Program-made: the position numbers and the translations under genes | Notes under the pieces: generated by a model | The model's input: the letters and a program-made list of their open reading frames with translations, nothing else | Told to the model about the DNA's origin: nothing | Databases searched by the model: none | NCBI GenBank assembly: GCA_016791285.1 | Contig: JAEUMX010000393.1 | Location: 1 to 9,649, forward strand | From: Burkholderiales bacterium | Lineage (GTDB): Bacteria > Pseudomonadota > Gammaproteobacteria > Burkholderiales > JAEUMW01 | Direction: 5' to 3' | Length of the DNA stretch: 9,649 nucleotides | Shown: positions 4,771 to 9,649 of the stretch, one piece after another | Numbering within the stretch: position 1 is the stretch's first letter | Layout of the letters: each line of letters begins with the position of its first letter

Positions 4771-6843
4771 GTGACCGCGACGGCGCTGCCAGTGACCGAG
4801 CTTCCGTTCCAGCACCCGGCTTTGCAGGTTCTCCTCGACAGCGAGGACGCGGCGGTGTTCGTGCGTGCGGGGGGCGTCGAGATCTCCAACGCGGCGGCAT
4901 GCCGCCTCCTCGGCGTCGAGTCCGAGGCGCTGGCCGGACGCTCGCCGTTCGACTTCTCGCCGCCGCTGCAGCCGGACGGCACACCGTCCACGGAAGGTGT
5001 GCGGCGGCGCGTGGAGAGCGCGCACGCAGGCCTGCCGCAGTGGTTTCAGTGGCAGTTTCGCCGCTGCGGCGGCGAGCTCGTCGCCGCGCTCGTTCACCTC
5101 GAAGTCATGCGGCTCGACGGCAACGAGTTCTTCGTGACGCGTGCCCGCGACGTGTCGCACCTGTGGAACGAACAGATCCTGCGCGAGGCGGCGCTTGCCG
5201 TGTCGGGGGCGGAGGGCCCCGACATCTTCGACCAGTTGGTCCGTTCTCTCGCCACCATCCTCAAGACGGACGTGGCGTCGATCTCGGTCTTCGCGGACGC
5301 CTCGGGAAACCGGATGCGTACCGTCGCGCTTTTCCTTGACGGACAGATCGCCCCCAGCATGGAGTATCCGTTGGCGGACACGCCCTGCGCCGATGTTGTC
5401 GGTCGGGAGTTTCGCTACTATTCCGCGCAGGTGCGCAGTCGGTTCCCGGCCGATTCCATGGCGGCGGGGCTCGGCATGGAGAGCTATGCGGGTTATCCGC
5501 TCAATGACGCCGCCGGCGCGCCCCTGGGCAACGTCGTGGTCATGTCACGCTCACCACTCGCCGGCGCCGAACTCACCGAGTCGATGCTCAAGATCTTCGC
5601 CGTACGCGCGGCCGCGGAGATCGAGCGCGGCCGGGCGGAAGCGGCGCTGCGCGAGCGCGAGGCGCAGCTGCGCCAGGCGCAGAAGATGGAAGCGATAGGC
5701 CATCTTGCGGGCGGCATCGCGCACGATTTCAACAACATCCTCACCAGCATCATGGGCTACATCGCGCTGGCGGACGAGCGCGATGCGGCCGCGGGCGACG
5801 ACAAGCTCGCGAAGTACCTGCGCCAGGCGAACCTCTCGTGCCAGCGGGCGCGCGATCTCATCCAGCAGATACTCACCTTCAGCCGCGGTCGCAGGAGCGA
5901 GCGCCAGCCGACGAGCCTGTCACGCGTGGTCGGGGAGTCGACGAATCTGCTACGGTCGTCACTGCCGGCAACACTCGATCTCGTCACCGAACTGGACGCC
6001 GATGCGCCGCCCGCGATGCTCGACCCGGTGCAGGCGGAGCAGGTGCTGCTCAATCTGTGCATCAACGCGCGCGACGCGACGGCAGGCAGCGGCACCGTGC
6101 GCGTGGCGGTGCGAGGCGTGGCGGCCGCCGGCGGCATGTGCGCGAGCTGCCGGCAGCGGGTGCAGGGCGATTTCGTCGAGCTTGGCGTGGCGGACGACGG
6201 GCCGGGGATTACCCCTGCCGTGATGGAACGGATGTTCGAGCCGTTCTTCACCACCAAGGAGGTGGGAAAGGGCAGCGGCATGGGGCTTTCCACCGTGCAC
6301 GGCATCGTCCACGAGCACGGCGGCCACGTGCTGGTCGAGAGCGAGACCGGGTGCGGCGCGGTGTTTCGCGTGCTGTTTCCGGCCCAGGAACGCGGCACGG
6401 CGGAAGCCGGCGCGGATGCCGCGGGCGCGGTGTCGCGCGCGGGGCGTGTGCCGTTGCTGCGCGGTCAGGTGCTGGTGGTGGACGACGAAGCGATGGTGGC
6501 CGAATTCATGCGCGACCTGCTGGAGAGCTGGGGGCTGCGCGTGACGGTCGCGGCGAATGGGGCGCAAGCGCGCGACCTTTGCGCGCGCGAACCGGGCCGC
6601 TTCGACGCGGTGATCACCGACCAGACCATGCCGCGGATCACCGGACTCGAGCTTGCGCGCGAGCTCAAGGCCGCGAGCCCCGATCTGCCCGTCATCCTCT
6701 ACACCGGCTATTCAGATGGTCTCACCGAGGCGGAAGTGAAAGCGGCTGGAGCATTGGCACTCGTGCCCAAGCCGGCCGAACCGCGTGCGCTGCGCACCTT
6801 GCTGGAAGCTGCGCTGGCGCCTCGAGCGCGGCTTACAGAATGA
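4771..6843 (+). CDS. Hybrid sensor histidine kinase: PAS-GAF-HisKA-HATPase-receiver
   Basis: From GTG 4771 the protein has 690 residues and no membrane segment, so a soluble sensor is likely. In order: a PAS-like domain (about 15-128), a GAF domain (about 135-285), a short coiled coil (285-305), the HisKA region with phospho-site His318 ([17 protein letters not shown]), and the ATPase domain with N-box (NLCINARDA, Asn432), G1 (DDGPGI, 475-480) and the glycine loop ([20 protein letters not shown]). Last comes a receiver domain (565-682) with D571/D572, Asp617 (VITDQTMP), Thr645 and Lys667. A CASC pair (Cys457, Cys460) sits in a loop of the ATPase domain. The start is uncertain: GGGG lies only two bases before GTG 4771, another in-frame GTG is at 4792, and the open frame reaches 4657 inside the regulator gene. 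It probably phosphorylates the upstream regulator. No HPt protein is visible nearby. The ligand is unknown. Confidence 0.93.
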   Translation: MTATALPVTELPFQHPALQVLLDSEDAAVFVRAGGVEISNAAACRLLGVESEALAGRSPFDFSPPLQPDGTPSTEGVRRRVESAHAGLPQWFQWQFRRCGGELVAALVHLEVMRLDGNEFFVTRARDVSHLWNEQILREAALAVSGAEGPDIFDQLVRSLATILKTDVASISVFADASGNRMRTVALFLDGQIAPSMEYPLADTPCADVVGREFRYYSAQVRSRFPADSMAAGLGMESYAGYPLNDAAGAPLGNVVVMSRSPLAGAELTESMLKIFAVRAAAEIERGRAEAALREREAQLRQAQKMEAIGHLAGGIAHDFNNILTSIMGYIALADERDAAAGDDKLAKYLRQANLSCQRARDLIQQILTFSRGRRSERQPTSLSRVVGESTNLLRSSLPATLDLVTELDADAPPAMLDPVQAEQVLLNLCINARDATAGSGTVRVAVRGVAAAGGMCASCRQRVQGDFVELGVADDGPGITPAVMERMFEPFFTTKEVGKGSGMGLSTVHGIVHEHGGHVLVESETGCGAVFRVLFPAQERGTAEAGADAAGAVSRAGRVPLLRGQVLVVDDEAMVAEFMRDLLESWGLRVTVAANGAQARDLCAREPGRFDAVITDQTMPRITGLELARELKAASPDLPVILYTGYSDGLTEAEVKAAGALALVPKPAEPRALRTLLEAALAPRARLTE

Positions 6844-7267
6844 CGCGAATGTGCTCGCGCTGCTTCAGCGCTTCTTCGAACTCCTGCTCCTCCAGGTCGA
6901 GCGCGTCGCGGGCGGAAACCATGCCCACCGCCCGACCTTGCGCATCGACCACCGGTACGTGACGGAAGCCGCCTTCGCACATGATGTGCAGCGCGTGGCC
7001 AAACGGCTTCTCCGGCCGGATCGTTTCGGGATTGGCCGTCATCACGTCGGCGACCCGCGTGATCTTCGCGTCGCGCTCTTCCGCGACCACGCGAAACACC
7101 ACGTCGCGCTCGCTCAGAATGCCGACGAGGCGGTCGGACTCGACCACCATCAGGGCGCCGATGTGTCGCTCTTTCATCAATCGCACCGCCTCGATGATGG
7201 AGGTGGCAGGGGTCACTGCGATGATTTCTTGCTGCTCGATGACCTTGCTGACGGGGCGCTGGGGCAT
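6833..7267 (-). CDS. Tandem CBS-domain protein, 144 aa
   Basis: Two CBS domains make up nearly the whole protein (about residues 8-62 and 72-126). Each ends with the typical motif: GILSERDVV (Asp55) and GMVSARDAL (Asp121), the residues that usually contact the ribose of AMP, ATP or related ligands. VMTANPETI starts the second domain. The C-terminus (124-140) is an acidic helix rich in Glu. Stand-alone CBS pairs sense adenine nucleotides and regulate partner proteins; the partner is unknown. The start is backed by AAGGAG eight bases upstream. The stop codon (complement of 6833-6835) lies inside the last codons of the convergent hybrid kinase, an 11-base tail overlap with no room for a separate terminator. 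The upstream gap 7268-7469 shows only a weak promoter match (TCAACA, 19 bases, TATCCT on the minus strand) and a 6-bp inverted repeat (GACCCG/CGGGTC, 7326-7348). Confidence 0.92.
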   Translation of the reverse strand: MPQRPVSKVIEQQEIIAVTPATSIIEAVRLMKERHIGALMVVESDRLVGILSERDVVFRVVAEERDAKITRVADVMTANPETIRPEKPFGHALHIMCEGGFRHVPVVDAQGRAVGMVSARDALDLEEQEFEEALKQREHIRVIL

Positions 7268-7469
7268 GGTGCTGTCTCCTTACTGGTCGCCGGGCGCAGC
7301 GAGCCTGCTCACCGGCTGAATGGCGGACCCGCGGTGCTAACCCGGGTCGGGATCGCCGTAAGGATACCCCTGACTTGTTGCAGAGTGTTGACGCGCGAAC
7401 CGCCTTGAGCGCGCCGCCCGCATCGGCCGCAGCGTCGAGCAGCCCGGGAGATCGCGACAGCGTGATGCT

Positions 7470-7778
7470 TCAGGGTTCGACGTTGACGTAAACGTCCAGG
7501 TCGGTCACGACGCCCCAATTCGCGACGTGCGCCTGCACCTTTTCGACGTTCTCGGCGAAGTCGTATCCCTTATCGGTGACGAGATCGACCGTCACCTCCC
7601 AGAGGTACTCGCGAAACGCGCCGCGCCCGCGCAGGAGCCGATGCTGGAATGCCGCCGTGATGCGCGTGAGCTGCAGGGCAGACACGTCGCTGAATACCAC
7701 CTCGGTCATCTGTTTCTCGAACGCTTCTTCATCCGCACCTGGCAGGAGCGAGATGGTGAACATGCCGGTCATCTTCAT
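7470..7778 (-). CDS. Small uncharacterised protein, 102 aa, probable ferredoxin-like fold
   Basis: I do not recognise a named family. From the ATG at 7778 the protein has 102 residues. The pattern suggests strand (6-12, MFTISLL), helix (16-29), strand (35-46), strand (58-67, EYLWEVTVDL), helix (73-86) and strand (91-100, VTDLDVYVNV). This beta-alpha-beta-beta-alpha-beta order would fit a ferredoxin-like or dimeric alpha-beta-barrel protein, which is inference from pattern only. There is no Cys, signal peptide or membrane segment. The start is chosen because GGAGGA stands seven bases upstream; the frame is open to 7904 but that extension has no ribosome site and unlikely composition. It is on the same strand as the CBS protein but 202 bases before it, so co-transcription is possible, not clear. 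Its strand pattern and clean ribosome site argue that it is real. Confidence 0.75.
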   Translation of the reverse strand: MKMTGMFTISLLPGADEEAFEKQMTEVVFSDVSALQLTRITAAFQHRLLRGRGAFREYLWEVTVDLVTDKGYDFAENVEKVQAHVANWGVVTDLDVYVNVEP

Positions 7779-8093
7779 CGCTGGGTCCTCCGGTTGTCGC
7801 ACGTCGATATCGTGTAGCCCTGCCGACAGCCGGACAACTATCGCTCCGCGAGCCCCGCCCGCGCAATAGTGAGCCGTGCCTAGGCAGTTCGTCGGATGGC
7901 GCATGACGCGGCGCGGTGCGAAAGTCCGCTCTCAAGATTCGGCCAGGCAACCCGACCGCCGACAGGGACATTCCGTCCATCACGCGGCCGCGGAGTCGCC
8001 TGATTTTCCTGGCATCGGGCGGAGCTTGGACTAGAATCAAGAGGCGGACGATCGGCCCCCGCGGCGGCGGGGAAAAGGACGGAGAAAAAAGCG
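7779..8093. other. 315-base intergenic region with divergent starts
   Basis: It separates the small protein (minus) from the large unknown gene (plus). On the plus side it has a good sigma-70-like promoter at 8009-8037. On the minus side I see the ribosome site at 7786-7791 and a short palindrome CGATATCG at 7805-7812, but no convincing promoter. Small open frames cross the region; none has a ribosome site or protein-like composition. Confidence 0.6.
8009..8037 (+). promoter_or_regulatory. Sigma-70-type promoter of the large uncharacterised gene
   Basis: CTGGCA at 8009-8014 (4/6 match to TTGACA), a 17-base spacer and TAGAAT at 8032-8037 (5/6 match to TATAAT) give the most complete promoter in the window. 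It would leave a leader of about 50 bases before the ATG at 8094, containing AAAGGA and GGAG ribosome-site sequences (8075-8084). Confidence 0.6.
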
Positions 8094-9649
8094 ATGCTCT
8101 ATCTCGATTCGCCAGTGATCATTCGAGGCCTCACCCTTTTTCGCGACTATAACGAGAAGAGCCGCATTTTCTTCATGCCGAACTCGCCGCGGCTGTCGGT
8201 CGAAGCCGGGCAACCCATGTTTCAGCTTTTGATCCACCGCGACGTGGGCACCACGGCGTCGGGTCCGCGCGGCGGCGGTTTCCTCGTCATGACCACCGAT
8301 CTCGGCGTGCCCGCCGGCGAGCTCGAGCAGGTCCGCAAGGAGGCCTCGCGCCGCTTCGGCGTCCAGGTGAACCTCGCGCCGCTGCCGGTCAAGTCGGGAA
8401 CCGTGCGGGTCACCATGCTCGACAGCGGGTCGATCGGCACCGAAGGCGCGCAGCGCGATGTCCGCTTCGTGGAGAACGTCTTCGCCAGCACCGCTCCCAG
8501 CGGGTATGGCGATCAGCGCGCGGCATTCACCGCGGAGCTGAGCAAGCAGGGTGCGGTGATGCTGAAGGCCGCGCTGCAGGGGGAGGGCGCGACGCCGGTC
8601 ATGGTCGTCTACGACCTGCAGTATGTCGGGCTGCTTCCGGCCTACAACGTCAAGATCACGATCGACTTCCGGCAGTCCTACGAACACCTGCGCACGCGCA
8701 TGCAGATGAACACGCTCTGGTTCAAGACCGACATCGACCAGGAGATGGAAACGCTGCGCAAGTCGGGCGCGATCAAGATCGAGGAAGTGGTCTACGAGAC
8801 CGAATCCAAGGAGGATGCGGCGGCGCGCATGACGCGGCTCAACACGCTGGTCAAGGAGCTCGCGCAGTGGACGTTTTTCAAGCCGGCGCTGAATCCGGGG
8901 GCGGTACTGGCGGCTGATCGCGGCACCCTCACCGCGTTCGATTCCACGACCGATCTCACCAAGATCACCGCGGGCTTGACGAGCACCTCGCGCGCGGCGC
9001 TCACGGGGGTCGGGGCGAGCGAGGACGCCGGTGCTCCGCGCCGTCCCGGTGCCGCGATCGCCACCGGTGCGCTCGAGTCCGGCACGACGACTCAACCGCA
9101 GACGCCCGCGACACCCGCCCAGCCTGCCACGCCCGAACCGCCGACGGCGGTGGAGGCATGGAATCGCGCCGGCCGCCCGCAGGGCGCCTTCCTGCTGCGC
9201 AACCTGACACAGGACGAGCGCCAGACCATCGAGTACGAGCTGCGCCAGGTGTCGGCGGTGGAGCGGTCGATCGCGCCGCAGGGGCAGATCCGGATGCTGC
9301 CGGGGGCCACCGATCTCAAGGGGCGGATCCTCGAAGTCGATCTCGACGCAGAGTTCTTCAAGACCATCGAGGGCACCATCACCACCACCGCGGATCTCGC
9401 CGCGATGGGCGTGGCCTCGGCCAATGTGAAGGTGCGCTACGGCGTGAAGGAAAGCGGCCAGCGCTGGAAGGACGAGGACGAAGCGGTGCTGCGCGCGCCG
9501 GGCGACACGAAGGCCTACCGTTTCTTCGTCGACCATCTCGGCACGCGCGAGATCGAGTACCAGGTCATCCTCACGAACCGTCCCGATTCGGCCATCGGAC
9601 ACGGCGCCACCACCGAAGAGTCGGCGTGGATTCCGACCACCACGCGCAA
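8094..9649 (+). CDS. Large uncharacterised protein with Pro/Thr linker, C-terminus beyond the window
   Basis: The frame is open from ATG 8094 to the right edge (518 complete codons). GGAG at 8081-8084 and a good promoter support this start. I do not recognise the family. No signal peptide or membrane helix is seen, so it is probably cytoplasmic. Residues 1-190 look beta-rich, with a strand-like run (PMFQLLIHR, 41-49), a Gly stretch (59-62) and VVYDLQYVGLLPAYNVKITIDF (171-192). Residues 195-262 are charged and helical. Residues 328-352 are a flexible linker of Pro, Thr and Ala (TPATPAQPATPEPP). After it a second beta-rich part begins (365 onward), with WKDEDEAVL and FFVDHLGTREIEYQV resembling immunoglobulin-like or other beta-sandwich strands. 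Codon use is strongly GC at third positions, as in its neighbours. The complementary strand also has a very long open frame, which is best read as a shadow of this gene. Confidence 0.85.
   Translation, partial: MLYLDSPVIIRGLTLFRDYNEKSRIFFMPNSPRLSVEAGQPMFQLLIHRDVGTTASGPRGGGFLVMTTDLGVPAGELEQVRKEASRRFGVQVNLAPLPVKSGTVRVTMLDSGSIGTEGAQRDVRFVENVFASTAPSGYGDQRAAFTAELSKQGAVMLKAALQGEGATPVMVVYDLQYVGLLPAYNVKITIDFRQSYEHLRTRMQMNTLWFKTDIDQEMETLRKSGAIKIEEVVYETESKEDAAARMTRLNTLVKELAQWTFFKPALNPGAVLAADRGTLTAFDSTTDLTKITAGLTSTSRAALTGVGASEDAGAPRRPGAAIATGALESGTTTQPQTPATPAQPATPEPPTAVEAWNRAGRPQGAFLLRNLTQDERQTIEYELRQVSAVERSIAPQGQIRMLPGATDLKGRILEVDLDAEFFKTIEGTITTTADLAAMGVASANVKVRYGVKESGQRWKDEDEAVLRAPGDTKAYRFFVDHLGTREIEYQVILTNRPDSAIGHGATTEESAWIPTTTR

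Noticed and set aside
5838..6962. A 374-codon plus-strand frame overlapping the hybrid kinase
   Set aside because: It is a frame-shifted reading of the kinase, extremely Arg/Gly/Ala-rich, with no start signal.
7779..7904. N-terminal extension of the small 102-residue protein to 7904
   Set aside because: There is no ribosome site for the upstream ATG, whereas GGAGGA lies at the right distance before 7778.
8037..9602. A 521-codon open frame on the minus strand, opposite the large unknown gene
   Set aside because: It is rich in His, Arg, Gly and Asp-Arg-like runs typical of antisense reading of GC-rich genes, has no ribosome site, and the plus-strand frame has promoter, ribosome site and ordinary protein composition.
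1..9649. CRISPR array, tRNA, rRNA, insertion sequence or phage genes
   Set aside because: I found no regularly spaced repeats, cloverleaf-like sequence, transposase motifs or terminal inverted repeats.

Overview
The window is GC-rich, gene-dense bacterial DNA. Gene density, start-site style (clear GGAGG-type ribosome sites, some GTG starts), the OmpR-type regulator, a YkuD L,D-transpeptidase with a signal peptide and the EamA exporter all fit a Gram-negative proteobacterium. A soil or water beta-proteobacterium is my best guess, but that is inference from style; there is no marker gene such as rRNA here. I see no tRNA, rRNA, insertion sequence or CRISPR array.

Left part, minus strand (1-3795): four genes run leftwards in the order AurF-like di-iron oxygenase (3795-2845), covalent-FAD BBE-type oxidoreductase (2726-1341), EamA/DMT exporter (1264-392) and a secreted L,D-transpeptidase cut by the window edge (342-1). 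Gaps of 118, 76 and 49 bases permit one transcript, although hairpins lie in the first two gaps. Two oxidases next to a small-molecule exporter suggest a small pathway that makes, detoxifies or exports a metabolite. The transpeptidase may be only a passenger.

Centre, plus strand (3796-6843): a 176-base divergent control region separates the oxygenase from an OmpR-family response regulator (3972-4694). This is followed after 76 bases by a PAS-GAF hybrid histidine kinase with a C-terminal receiver domain (4771-6843). Both upstream regions carry GTAAC elements spaced close to whole helical turns in front of plausible -10 boxes, which looks like autoregulation by the response regulator and may extend to the divergent oxygenase cluster.

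Right part: a two-CBS-domain protein (7267-6833, minus) overlaps the kinase tail by 11 bases. A 102-residue unknown protein (7778-7470, minus) lies further right. After a 315-base gap with one good plus-strand promoter, a large uncharacterised protein (8094 onward, plus) runs off the right edge. It has two beta-rich parts joined by a Pro/Thr-rich linker.

The most interesting material is the AurF-like enzyme with its full set of metal ligands, its neighbours, and the shared control sites linking it to the two-component system.
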